Positions 14,129 through 21,928 of a stretch of DNA of 35,245 bases are shown piece after piece (the first letter of the stretch is position 1; each line of letters starts with the position of its first letter). Where the stretch lies: contig SFMO01000018.1 of the NCBI GenBank assembly GCA_004554385.1, positions 1 to 35,245 on the forward strand. The letters are read 5' to 3'. A program made the translations under genes and the position numbers. This DNA is from Ruminococcus flavefaciens. Its GTDB lineage: Bacteria; Bacillota; Clostridia; Oscillospirales; Ruminococcaceae. The notes beneath the pieces are model-generated. The model was not told the origin of the DNA. It saw only the letters and a list, made by a program, of their open reading frames with translations, and ran no database searches.

Positions 14129-16249
14129 TTATTTTTTTGCGTCCGGATCAAGGTTTGCGACCTTTCCGAGAAGGAACTCCTGTATTCTGAGAGCATCATT
14201 TGAGGTGATACCCTTTACACTTATATCAACGTCACCGTTGGTCTGTCCCTTTGTAGTGATATGAGTCTTGTCAGTACCGTTCAGGCCATATTTGTTTGGA
14301 TTTGCAAGGCTCTGCATGATAAGGACTACATCTGACATGTCTACTCCGCCGTCACAGTTGGCGTCACCGTACTTCACATCTGCAGGCACAGCAACAGTAG
14401 TTGTGGTAGAGGTAGTAGTCGTTGTCACTGATGACTTTACAGTTGTAGTTGTTGATGTGGAAGGCTCTGAACTTCCCTTGTAAAGGTTCTTCGGAAGCTC
14501 AGAAAGAGCGATACAGAAGTCGCTGTTGTAAAGAGCCTTTACCGCGTCGGGATCCTGATACTCCTTACCGCAGAGGAAATGCGCCTGCTCCGAATCATAC
14601 CATGGGCAGAAATACAGCCAGTAAGCATGCTCTACCTGCATGTTGTTGAGTCCGGGAATAGAATCGTTCTCAGGCATAGAGACCATCTTGTTACCCTTGA
14701 CGAATTTATTCAGCGTATAGAAAATACCTGTCTCTGCGTCTTCGTTCGGAACTCCCTGCTGTTTGCCGTCATGGCGGTTGTACTGGCAGTTATACTTATC
14801 AAAGCCTACGATATCTACCCTGTCATCGCCCGAGTACCACTTTGCCGAATAGTCAGACCATGCATAGAGATTCTGCTCCCATATCAGATTATGAAGGCCA
14901 TATTCATTTGTGAGAGTATCCTGTAAGAAAGCCCATAGCTTGTTGTAAACCTCAGCGCCTTCCTTTGACCACCAGAACCATGCACCCGAGCCGTCAATAG
15001 GATCGTCGGTATGACTGGGATTGCCCTCAGCCTCATGAAATGGACGGAAAATAACAGGAACTCCTGCGTCCTGAAGCTTTTTCAGCTCAGCGGCAAGGTT
15101 CTTCATGCAAAGCTGGAAGTAATCATACTCCATAGTACCCTTTACCATGCAGTTAGCAGTAATGAAGTCTGTTTTTTCAGTGTATGTTGTCTTTTCAAAG
15201 GCAAGAGGCTCACCGAGAGTATAATCTGCCTTCTGTGTAGGAACATTAACGTGCCATGAAGCCGTACAGATACCATTTTTCTTAGTTGCCCAGTCGATCA
15301 TTCGCTGTGCCACGCCGTCATCCCATGCATAGCAGGGACAGTAGCTTCCGAAATCAAATCCGCGTATAGCAGGCTCCTCACCTGTGAGCTCCTTGATGTA
15401 TCTTACTTCATAGTCATAATCATTATAACCGTAATTACGGTTCTGGGTGTTGTAGGTATAGACCTGTCCGTCAGGACCTGTGCAGTGCCATGGGAACTTC
15501 TCGCCCTGTTCGGTCTTGTCCCAGCTGTTCTCGTCTATAACATACTCTTTCCCGTCAGAATCTACGCACTTATTTGTGCTTGCATCATAGCGTATAGTCG
15601 TTTCAACACTGTGTCCGCCGCCGTAGATCTCCTGCTGACCTGAGAGGATATTCTTGCCGTACACGCTCTTCAGATAAGCCATAAGCGCTTTTGTCTCGGA
15701 GGTAGCGTCCTTATCGACTGTAGTGCCGCTTGCCTTTGAGAGATCAGGGAACTGAGCATGATCTACCGTAACACTGTCAATAGCCATATAACCGTATTCG
15801 CTGATAAACTCAATGGTATTTACACCCTTGTTCATGCGAACCATTCCGAAATCATAGTCCACCCACTTGTCTGAATAAGCTGCCTGGGTTATGTACTTTA
15901 CGCCGTTGATCTTTACAGCCTGCTGTCTGCCGCCCTCGTTGAGGATCTGAGCGCCGTGAACAGTGATAGAGTACATGCCGTCCTCGGGAACATTCACTTC
16001 AAAGGATGCAGGCTTTGCGGTAAGGTAATAGAAGCCCTTTCCCGAATATCCGGGTATCTCTGTCTGATAGATACTTGTCCAGAGCTCAGCTCCCTCCATA
16101 TCCTCGCCTTCGATAGTGTAAGGGAACGATGTTGCAGCAGCTGCCTCACCTGCTGCAAAGGAATTAAAAAATGCTGCCGAGCCGCACTGAACAGCCGCCA
16201 TAACGCCTGCAGCGATCAGTGCCAATGTTTTTTTATGCCTTTTTTTCAT
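14129..16249 (-). CDS. Secreted GH26 beta-mannanase with CBM35-like module and dockerin
   Basis: An endo-acting mannan hydrolase intended for cellulosome assembly (706 residues). Order of parts: signal peptide (1 to about 38), CBM35-like carbohydrate-binding module (about 43-165, starting YTIEGEDMEGAE), and GH26 catalytic domain (about 183-588). A Thr/Ser linker (594-620) and a type I dockerin (626-700) follow. The acid/base is Glu406 in FRPFHEAEGN and the nucleophile Glu527 in SMPEND. Dockerin repeat 1 is GDANCDGGVDMSDVVLIMQ, with calcium-loop Asp/Asn residues. Repeat 2 is NGDVDISVKGITSNDALRIQ. Ribosome binding site AAAGGAGG. A perfect consensus promoter and two dyads lie upstream. Mannanase activity is inferred from family; other GH26 activities (for example beta-1,3-xylanase) are less likely. 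Confidence 0.93.
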   Translation of the reverse strand: MKKRHKKTLALIAAGVMAAVQCGSAAFFNSFAAGEAAAATSFPYTIEGEDMEGAELWTSIYQTEIPGYSGKGFYYLTAKPASFEVNVPEDGMYSITVHGAQILNEGGRQQAVKINGVKYITQAAYSDKWVDYDFGMVRMNKGVNTIEFISEYGYMAIDSVTVDHAQFPDLSKASGTTVDKDATSETKALMAYLKSVYGKNILSGQQEIYGGGHSVETTIRYDASTNKCVDSDGKEYVIDENSWDKTEQGEKFPWHCTGPDGQVYTYNTQNRNYGYNDYDYEVRYIKELTGEEPAIRGFDFGSYCPCYAWDDGVAQRMIDWATKKNGICTASWHVNVPTQKADYTLGEPLAFEKTTYTEKTDFITANCMVKGTMEYDYFQLCMKNLAAELKKLQDAGVPVIFRPFHEAEGNPSHTDDPIDGSGAWFWWSKEGAEVYNKLWAFLQDTLTNEYGLHNLIWEQNLYAWSDYSAKWYSGDDRVDIVGFDKYNCQYNRHDGKQQGVPNEDAETGIFYTLNKFVKGNKMVSMPENDSIPGLNNMQVEHAYWLYFCPWYDSEQAHFLCGKEYQDPDAVKALYNSDFCIALSELPKNLYKGSSEPSTSTTTTVKSSVTTTTTSTTTTVAVPADVKYGDANCDGGVDMSDVVLIMQSLANPNKYGLNGTDKTHITTKGQTNGDVDISVKGITSNDALRIQEFLLGKVANLDPDAKK

Positions 16250-16262
16250 GTTTTATCCTCCT

Positions 16263-16281
16263 TTATTGGATATACCAATAA
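16263..16281. promoter_or_regulatory. Operator-like dyad in the 5' leader of the mannanase gene
   Basis: A 7-bp perfect inverted repeat TTATTGG-N5-CCAATAA lies about 5-25 bases downstream of the expected transcription start (about 16287, minus strand) and just before the ribosome binding site. That is a usual place for a repressor operator or a short leader hairpin. Confidence 0.5.
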
Positions 16282-16293
16282 TTCATCGCCTTT

Positions 16294-16322
16294 ATTATAC
16301 AATCTTTTAAGTGCAGTGTCAA
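16294..16322 (-). promoter_or_regulatory. Consensus sigma-A promoter of the GH26 mannanase gene
   Basis: On the minus strand: TTGACA (16317-16322), a 17-base spacer, TATAAT (16294-16299). Both hexamers are exact consensus. Confidence 0.88.
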
Positions 16323-16357
16323 GAGATTTAGGTGGGATAATATGTAAAATTTCTGTG

Positions 16358-16384
16358 ATTATTTAAGTGAAGTGCTTAAATAAT
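16358..16384. promoter_or_regulatory. Upstream palindrome of the mannanase promoter
   Basis: A 10-bp perfect inverted repeat ATTATTTAAG-N7-CTTAAATAAT centred about 50 bases upstream of the -35. It is a candidate regulator site. It shares TTATTTAAGT with a dyad at 27431-27446 upstream of the FAD oxidoreductase gene. Confidence 0.45.
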
Positions 16385-16418
16385 GAAAAAAGGAACCTAT
16401 TGGGGGGGCTGGTTCCTT
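16385..16418 (-). terminator. Intrinsic terminator of the pectate lyase gene
   Basis: On the minus strand, AAGGAACC pairs with GGTTCCTT (16411-16418 with 16390-16397) around a C7-containing 13-base loop, followed by a T-run. It lies 37 bases past the stop of the pectate lyase gene. Confidence 0.8.
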
Positions 16419-16454
16419 CTTTCACGTCATTATATTAGAGAGAACCCAAATCTG

Positions 16455-19400
16455 TCAGGATTCGGGGAGAGCTGTCACGAGTCCGAGAAGGTATCTCTGG
16501 ATCGAAAGAGCGTCAGCATTTGTAATGCCGTTTCCTTTTCCTTCAACGTCTGCATTTTCGCGGTTCTCAGGAGCGATGCTGTACTTGTTAGGATTTGAAA
16601 GCGCCTGCATGATGAGAACAACGTCTGACATATCGACCTGTCCGTCGCCGTTTGAGTCGCCTGCCTTGCCGACAGGTGCAGGAGCAGAGGTCGTGGTAGT
16701 TGTTACAGTTGTTGTTGAAGTAGTTGTAGTTGTTGTAGTTGCAGCAGTTGTTGTCTCCTCAACAGGAGTTGTATCTACTGCATAAGGATCTGGGGCAGCT
16801 GTCTGCGAAATTCCGCCGCTCATATGGTATCCGATGCTCTTGTACTGGCTTGAACCTGCTGTCTCGGCAAATCCGCCGGGCTTTGGAGAGCCGTCGCTGT
16901 TTCTCCACTGCTTGTGGAAATCAGTACCCATAGCCCCTACATTAAGGCTGATGAAATCACTGTCAGCAGGTGTGATAATATCTCCGAGCTTAGCACCGTT
17001 AGTCATGGTTGTATTCGACTTAGCATAGTAATACTTGCTGTTGTAGTAAACAGAATTTGTCATGTTTCCTACGAACTTATCGTTTGAGACCTTGATTCCT
17101 GCTGCATTGGTCTTGGAGACCTTTCCTGTATTGATGTAGGACATCATACCGTTGAATGTAGCAGAAGTGTCGCAGCGGTATACCATGTAATTAGCCTTAC
17201 CCTTGCCGCCGATACCGTTGTTGTATGCTGTACAGTTCTTCATATCGCCGAACTTCGGGTTGTTATTATCTGTAAAGCCGCAGTTGAGATTTTCAAATGC
17301 GAGACAGTTCTCAACAGTGTGGCGTGTGCCTACTCCGCCGCCGCCAAGTTTAAAGCCGTTTCCGTCGCAGTCGCCGTAACCCTTGCCGTCCTCGGTAAAG
17401 CCGTTGCGGAATGCAATACAGTTCTTTATAGTTACCTTGCCGATAGGACCTGTTGCTTCCTTTGCATAGAGGTCCCAGCCGTCGTCTGAGTTGCAGTAAG
17501 CCATACAGCCGTCAAATACATTGCCCTCGCCGCATGTAAGCTTTGCAGCAAATCCGTCAGCATTCTCCATTGTAGCGTCATCACAGTTGTTGCGTGATGT
17601 ACAGTTCTTTACGAGGTTATTTGAAGGCCACTGAGCGATAGTGTTGTAAGAGACGTTATATCTTGAGATCTGGAGTCCTGTATCCTGATTGCGGTCAAAC
17701 ACCATCATCTCGATGATATTGTTATCGCCTGAGAGAAGCATGCCGTTATCGCCGGCATTGGCTATCTCAAAGCCGTAGAAATGCCAGTATGAGCCGTCAA
17801 GAACGAAGCCGCGGTTTGCGCCGTCAACAGCCTGTCCTGTAAAGTCAAACTTTACCTTTGCATTAGGTGCAGCAACGATAGTCTTGTATGCGCCTGCGCT
17901 TCCGGAATTACTCTCCTCTATCATAATAGTTGAGGTATACTTATATGTACCGTCAAGAAGGAAGATAGTTCCGCCGGCAGGTACAGACTTTATAGCCGTA
18001 AGAACATCTGTTGGTGAATTTGCACTCTTTCCGTCTCCTCCGCCGTTGGGCGAAGCATAAATGAGCTTGCCGACTGTTACTGGAGTGAGGACAGGAGCAG
18101 CTGTAGTTGTTGTTGCAACAGGAGCTGCTCCTGTTGTAGAAGTTGTCGTTTTAATGTCTGTAACTACAGGCTGTGTAACAGTTGTAGTTGTAACAGCAGG
18201 CGCAGGAGCATTGTCCTCCTTGAAGCCGCTGCCGATAGCTGTAACCGTGCCCTTGTATGAAACAATAGCATCCTTCAAGCCCTGATTTACAGTATAGCTG
18301 TCATCGTCAACAGCGTTATTGAACTGCCATTTGAAGTCTCCGCCGTCAACACGTCCTGCCTTTGAAGTTACAACAGCAGGCACATCCGAAGCCTTATCAG
18401 GAGTATAGCTGTACATTACAGCTGATGTATCAAAGTTATTGTAAGCAGTTCCACCGCTCTTGGCCTTAACATCGCCGCTGAGCTTTTCATTTCTTGAAGA
18501 AGCCTCATAAGCGTCGAAATCTGTTTTGTTCTGCTGATAAGTTGTATAAGCCTTCTGTCCTGTCATATAGTTTCCGAAGGACTTGATAACGCCGCCTGCT
18601 TCACTTGAGAATGTTCCGCCTGTTATACCGTCAGAGCCCTGCATAGAAATGAGCATAGGATATTTACAGTTACGGAAATAGTTGTTTTCAACGAAGCATG
18701 AAGCACCCATAGTTACACCTACACCGTACTTTGCATTGCCGTCAAAATAGTTATTGTAGCAGTGTACTGAACAGGTTCTTATTCTGGGGTGGCGTGAGTC
18801 TGAGTGGTCATACCAGTTATGATGATAAGTGATATAATTCTCTGTTGACTCAGACTTCATACCCTGAAGGTTACACTTGCCGTTATCCCAGAAATGATTG
18901 TAAGAGTGAGTGATATAAGTAGAAGTTTTGGTATCGAGAGCGCCGTCACCCTTGACCTGATCGGCATCCGAGCCAGCGTTTCCGTAGAAGAAATCGCAGT
19001 TATGCACCCAGATATGATCGTTGCTCTGCTGGAGTCCGCAGTCATCGCCTTCTGTGCTGTCGCAGTTCATAAAGCCGAGATTTCTGACTTCAACATTCGA
19101 ACTGTTCTTTATAACGATACCAAAGCCGTTGAGAGTAGCGTCATTGCCGATACCCTCGATAGTACAGCCCGCCTTCACGGAGTCTACCATAAGGTCGCCC
19201 TTTGTAAGAACAGAAGGGTCTGTGATATTTCCGATTATCCTGATGTTCAGCGGTCTCGGCTCTTTTCCCTTCTTATACGCGGTTATGATATTCTGCACAC
19301 CTGTAACCGCAGAAGCTCCCTTTCCCGTTGAGTCAATACTCGCTGAAACACTATCCTTATTTCCATTTGTAACGTAGATAACGATCGCATTGCTTTTGAG

Positions 19401-19868
19401 GGTTCCGTCAGCATTGTAAGCTCCGTTTGAATTTCCGTTCACGAAGCCGAATCCGCTTCTGTCATGTGCATAGGCATCTGCCTTTGCCTCAGCAGACTTG
19501 GAGCTGTCCTCCTTGCCGCCTATAACAGGAACGATCTTCATGGTGTGACTTCCTGCCTTAAGGCCTACAGCGTCTGCTCTCATATAGCCGCTGTACTGTC
19601 TGATCAGCATTGAGTCTATCTTTGCACCATCAACATATACATTGTAGCCCGAAGCTCCGGAAACTGATGACCATGTGGCATACATTCCCTCGCCGAAGCC
19701 TGCCGAGCTGAGCACCTTGACGCTGCTTTCAGCTGCATAAGCATTGATGACAGATGTTCCAATTGAAATGCCTGTGAATGAATTCATTGTTCCCACAGCA
19801 GCAGAAACTGTCATCATTGCCGCAGCTGCTACAGAAGCAGCTCTCAATTTCATCATTGTATTCTTCAT
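16455..19868 (-). CDS. Secreted double pectate lyase (PL1 + PL9) with dockerin
   Basis: A two-catalytic-domain, calcium-dependent pectin degrader of 1137 residues. Order: signal peptide (1 to about 46), a small Fn3-like segment (about 48-130), PL1 pectate lyase (about 137-550), Thr-rich linker (557-596), PL9 lyase (about 598-1018), second Thr-rich linker (1034-1062), and type I dockerin (1067-1135). PL1 evidence: the RxPxxR motif RHPRIR (359-364) and the WDNGKCNLQG and DGALDTK segments. PL9 evidence: GNGFKLGG with candidate catalytic base Lys840, and parallel beta-helix Asn-rich coils. Dockerin repeats are GDSNGDGQVDMSDVVLIMQ and GKGNGITNADALSIQRYLL. The start is ATG at 19868 with TGGAGGGA upstream; longer starts lack a binding site. 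Endo- versus exo-action of each domain is not deducible. Confidence 0.93.
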   Translation of the reverse strand: MKNTMMKLRAASVAAAAMMTVSAAVGTMNSFTGISIGTSVINAYAAESSVKVLSSAGFGEGMYATWSSVSGASGYNVYVDGAKIDSMLIRQYSGYMRADAVGLKAGSHTMKIVPVIGGKEDSSKSAEAKADAYAHDRSGFGFVNGNSNGAYNADGTLKSNAIVIYVTNGNKDSVSASIDSTGKGASAVTGVQNIITAYKKGKEPRPLNIRIIGNITDPSVLTKGDLMVDSVKAGCTIEGIGNDATLNGFGIVIKNSSNVEVRNLGFMNCDSTEGDDCGLQQSNDHIWVHNCDFFYGNAGSDADQVKGDGALDTKTSTYITHSYNHFWDNGKCNLQGMKSESTENYITYHHNWYDHSDSRHPRIRTCSVHCYNNYFDGNAKYGVGVTMGASCFVENNYFRNCKYPMLISMQGSDGITGGTFSSEAGGVIKSFGNYMTGQKAYTTYQQNKTDFDAYEASSRNEKLSGDVKAKSGGTAYNNFDTSAVMYSYTPDKASDVPAVVTSKAGRVDGGDFKWQFNNAVDDDSYTVNQGLKDAIVSYKGTVTAIGSGFKEDNAPAPAVTTTTVTQPVVTDIKTTTSTTGAAPVATTTTAAPVLTPVTVGKLIYASPNGGGDGKSANSPTDVLTAIKSVPAGGTIFLLDGTYKYTSTIMIEESNSGSAGAYKTIVAAPNAKVKFDFTGQAVDGANRGFVLDGSYWHFYGFEIANAGDNGMLLSGDNNIIEMMVFDRNQDTGLQISRYNVSYNTIAQWPSNNLVKNCTSRNNCDDATMENADGFAAKLTCGEGNVFDGCMAYCNSDDGWDLYAKEATGPIGKVTIKNCIAFRNGFTEDGKGYGDCDGNGFKLGGGGVGTRHTVENCLAFENLNCGFTDNNNPKFGDMKNCTAYNNGIGGKGKANYMVYRCDTSATFNGMMSYINTGKVSKTNAAGIKVSNDKFVGNMTNSVYYNSKYYYAKSNTTMTNGAKLGDIITPADSDFISLNVGAMGTDFHKQWRNSDGSPKPGGFAETAGSSQYKSIGYHMSGGISQTAAPDPYAVDTTPVEETTTAATTTTTTTSTTTVTTTTTSAPAPVGKAGDSNGDGQVDMSDVVLIMQALSNPNKYSIAPENRENADVEGKGNGITNADALSIQRYLLGLVTALPES

Positions 19869-19937
19869 GATGATCCCTCCAAATTTTAATATCCTCTGAC
19901 TAACGCACCTAAATGTACGTTTTCTCCTACTGTCATT

Positions 19938-19966
19938 ATTATATATCCAAGCATGCAACATTTCAA
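19938..19966 (-). promoter_or_regulatory. Sigma-A promoter of the pectate lyase gene
   Basis: On the minus strand: TTGAAA (19961-19966), a 17-base spacer, TATAAT (19938-19943). The 5' leader is about 65 bases. Confidence 0.82.
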
Positions 19967-19988
19967 TGACATATAGTACTTATAAAAT

Positions 19989-20018
19989 GATCTTTTGTAC
20001 TATTATGTACAAAAGATC
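19989..20018. promoter_or_regulatory. Long perfect palindrome upstream of the pectate lyase promoter
   Basis: GATCTTTTGTAC (19989-20000) and GTACAAAAGATC (20007-20018) form a 12-bp perfect inverted repeat with a 6-base spacer. It begins 22 bases upstream of the -35. The position and symmetry suggest an activator site. It lacks a T-run, so a terminator is less likely. Confidence 0.55.
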
Positions 20019-20097
20019 ACATACAATCGGTCAACTGAAGTGATAAGTCAGCTATATCCCGAAAAAAATAAGACCCTCCACGGAGAACCTGATATAA

Positions 20098-20125
20098 AAC
20101 AAAAAGCTCCGCACAAAGCGGAGCT
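20098..20125 (-). terminator. Intrinsic terminator of the HU/H1-like unit
   Basis: Stem AGCTCCGC/GCGGAGCT (20105-20112 with 20118-20125) with a 5-base loop. On the minus strand it is followed by TTTTTGTTTT. Confidence 0.9.
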
Positions 20126-20135
20126 CTCATAATTC

Positions 20136-20552
20136 TTAGAAAAGATCAAAATCGCCAAGGATATCGCCGTTAACAACATAGTAAACTTTGTTTACCTCAG
20201 GTCTTACATAAACGTCAACCTTCTTGACTGTCTTTGCGCCTGAAGCCTTAGTAGCCTTCTCGATAAGCTCAGCTGTATTAACCTCTGAACCCATAGCCTG
20301 AATAACTACCTTGCTGTCTACAGCAGCTGCAGCTGTTTTCTTAGCAGCGGGCTTCTTAGCAACTGTAGCCTTCTTCTCAGCAGGCTTCTTAGCAGCAGCA
20401 GCCTTCTTCTCAGCGGGCTTCTTGGCAGCAGCAGCCTTCTTCTCAGCAGGCTTTTTAGCAGCAGGAGCCTTCTTTGTAGCAGCCTTTTTCTCCTCAGCAG
20501 GAGCAGCAGCTGTCTCAACTACTTTTGTTTCTGCAGTCTTCTTATCTGGCAT
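20136..20552 (-). CDS. Histone H1-like Lys/Ala/Pro-rich protein with DUF6465-type C-terminal domain
   Basis: The 138-residue protein has two parts. Residues 1-80 are a low-complexity Lys/Ala/Pro tail with repeated AEKKAAAAKKP units resembling eukaryotic H1 tails and bacterial Hc1-like proteins; such tails bind DNA or RNA by charge. Residues about 81-138 form a small domain (VVIQAMGSEVNTAELIEK ... VDVYVRPEVNKVYYVVNGD) of the DUF6465 type. It follows the HU gene after 18 bases, with its own ribosome binding site (AAGGAGG), so a nucleoid role is inferred from tail and neighbour. The coding repeat also makes long artefact frames on the other strand. Confidence 0.8.
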   Translation of the reverse strand: MPDKKTAETKVVETAAAPAEEKKAATKKAPAAKKPAEKKAAAAKKPAEKKAAAAKKPAEKKATVAKKPAAKKTAAAAVDSKVVIQAMGSEVNTAELIEKATKASGAKTVKKVDVYVRPEVNKVYYVVNGDILGDFDLF

Positions 20553-20570
20553 GATCGTATCCTCCTTGAA

Positions 20571-20846
20571 TTACTTGTTTACAGCGTTCTTAAGAGCCTG
20601 ACCAGCCTTGAAAGCAGGAGCCTTTGAAGCAGGAGCTGTCATCATCTTCTTTGTCTGAGGATTGATAACCTGCTTCTCCTTACGGTCACGAACTTCAAAA
20701 GTACCAAAGCCAACGATTGAAACCTTCTCACCGCTTGCGAGAGCGTCTGTGATTGTTGCAATGATAGCGTTTACAGCAGTTTCAGCATTCTTCTTAGTGA
20801 AGTCAGCCTTTTCAGCAACTGCGCTGATTAATTCGGTCTTTGTCAT
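20571..20846 (-). CDS. hup: DNA-binding protein HU
   Basis: HU is a dimeric nucleoid protein that bends DNA. The 91-residue sequence has the family helix KTELISAVAEKADFTKKNAE, the GFGTFEVRDRKEK motif and a beta-arm with conserved NPQTKK. The ATG at 20846 has TGGAGGATA upstream; a frame from 20861 would overlap that site. It is transcribed from a strong promoter at 20883-20911 and leads into the H1-like gene. Confidence 0.96.
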   Translation of the reverse strand: MTKTELISAVAEKADFTKKNAETAVNAIIATITDALASGEKVSIVGFGTFEVRDRKEKQVINPQTKKMMTAPASKAPAFKAGQALKNAVNK

Positions 20847-20882
20847 AGTATTATCCTCCATAAATAAGATTTTACAATTTGA

Positions 20883-20911
20883 ATTATATACCCTTTATAA
20901 CGATTTGTCAA
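20883..20911 (-). promoter_or_regulatory. Sigma-A promoter of the HU/H1-like unit
   Basis: On the minus strand: TTGACA (20906-20911), a 17-base spacer, TATAAT (20883-20888), both exact consensus. The rest of the gap up to the terminator at 21094 (20912-21093) is AT-rich, with only weak short dyads such as AGCCA/TGGCT; I see no gene in it. Confidence 0.88.
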
Positions 20912-21093
20912 GAAATTTCTAAAAAAATGACAAAACGACGTATATTAAGCCATTTGCTACCTCGTTTTTATACAAAACAGCCATAGAAATTGGCTATTTT
21001 CCGTTCAAATGAGCAGAAGAAAATATTTTATATAATTACATGTAGTATAATATCGTCGATATATTCCGATATATAGAATAATTTCAGCTTTCA

Positions 21094-21133
21094 AAAAGCC
21101 TGCAAAAACTACTTTTTTCACTTTTGCAGGCTT
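21094..21133 (-). terminator. Intrinsic terminator of the EFR1-type gene
   Basis: A 12-bp perfect stem AAGCCTGCAAAA/TTTTGCAGGCTT (21096-21107 with 21122-21133) with a 14-base loop. On the minus strand it is followed by a T-run. Confidence 0.88.
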
Positions 21134-21144
21134 TCATTATTATA

Positions 21145-21897
21145 TTATATTTTCACATTCGGATTTGTGTACTGTCCATGCTTTTTTGTAGCGCCGTTCC
21201 AGAACTGTATTGCAAATTTCGGACAGTGGTGCAGGCATCTGAAGCAAAGTGCACACCTTTCCTTCACCCATACAGGCTTGCCGTTTCTCATTTCAATAGC
21301 CTTTACAGGACATTTTTCAGCGCACAGCCCACAGCCGATGCAGCTATCCTCTACGGTAAAGTTCTTTGTGCTTCTCACCTTTGCAAATACCTTATCTGTA
21401 TAAGGATGGATGGCATAGGGCGTTCTCAGGACAGTAAAATTGCCTTTCTTCCTGTGAAGTATCTTCGCAATGGTCCTGTCGATATTGACCTCGGCCTTTT
21501 TATTCTGCCTTGCCACTTTTTCAGGATCGGACAGATCAAATGTGACTGTCCAGTTATCCGGCATTTTAATATTGTATGCCGCACTAAGTCTTATGCCTCT
21601 TTTCTTCAGCAGGCTTCTTGTCTCTTCACCGCTGCACCCGGGAGTAGTCCCGTAAGTTGAAACTACAAACACATAGTGCCTTCCGCTTCTTGTCAGATTA
21701 AGCTTTTTCAAGAAAGATCTTACAGGTATAGGGAGAGCCCACCAATGAGTTGGTGTTACTATGCCGAAGTGCTCATCCTCTTCAAGAGCAATATCGCAGC
21801 AGCCTTCCTCTATGGACATGGTCTTCTCTCCAAGAGCATCAGCGATCCTCTGAGCCGCATACTTACTATTTCCTGTAGCAGAAAAATAAACGATCAT
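21145..21897 (-). CDS. EFR1-type flavodoxin-ferredoxin fusion (4Fe-4S)
   Basis: A 250-residue electron carrier. An N-terminal flavodoxin-like domain (MIVYFSATGNSKYAAQRIAD, residues 1 to about 150, with TPTHWWALP) is followed by a two-cluster ferredoxin domain. Cluster 1 uses C186, C189, C192 and C196; cluster 2 uses C215, C218, C221 and C225. The order matches EFR1-family ferrodoxins common in anaerobic Firmicutes. It likely passes electrons between flavin and iron-sulfur partners; partners are unknown. It lies 31 bases behind the Hrb-rubrerythrin fusion on the same strand and may share its transcript, hinting at a redox-stress link. Confidence 0.87.
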   Translation of the reverse strand: MIVYFSATGNSKYAAQRIADALGEKTMSIEEGCCDIALEEDEHFGIVTPTHWWALPIPVRSFLKKLNLTRSGRHYVFVVSTYGTTPGCSGEETRSLLKKRGIRLSAAYNIKMPDNWTVTFDLSDPEKVARQNKKAEVNIDRTIAKILHRKKGNFTVLRTPYAIHPYTDKVFAKVRSTKNFTVEDSCIGCGLCAEKCPVKAIEMRNGKPVWVKERCALCFRCLHHCPKFAIQFWNGATKKHGQYTNPNVKI

Positions 21898-21928
21898 TTA
21901 CATATCCCCCCTTAATAATTATGTCAGA

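Noticed and set aside
16525..18285. Val-rich plus-strand frames opposite the Thr-rich linkers of the pectate lyase (and 14268-14483 at the mannanase)
   Set aside because: ACA/ACT linker codons read as Val repeats on the other strand; no start signals and no domain.
20311..20601. Plus-strand open frames rich in Ala/Phe opposite the H1-like gene (also 20318-20518 on the minus strand, other frame)
   Set aside because: They are by-products of the repetitive Lys/Ala codons; they lack a ribosome binding site and overlap the well-supported H1-like gene.
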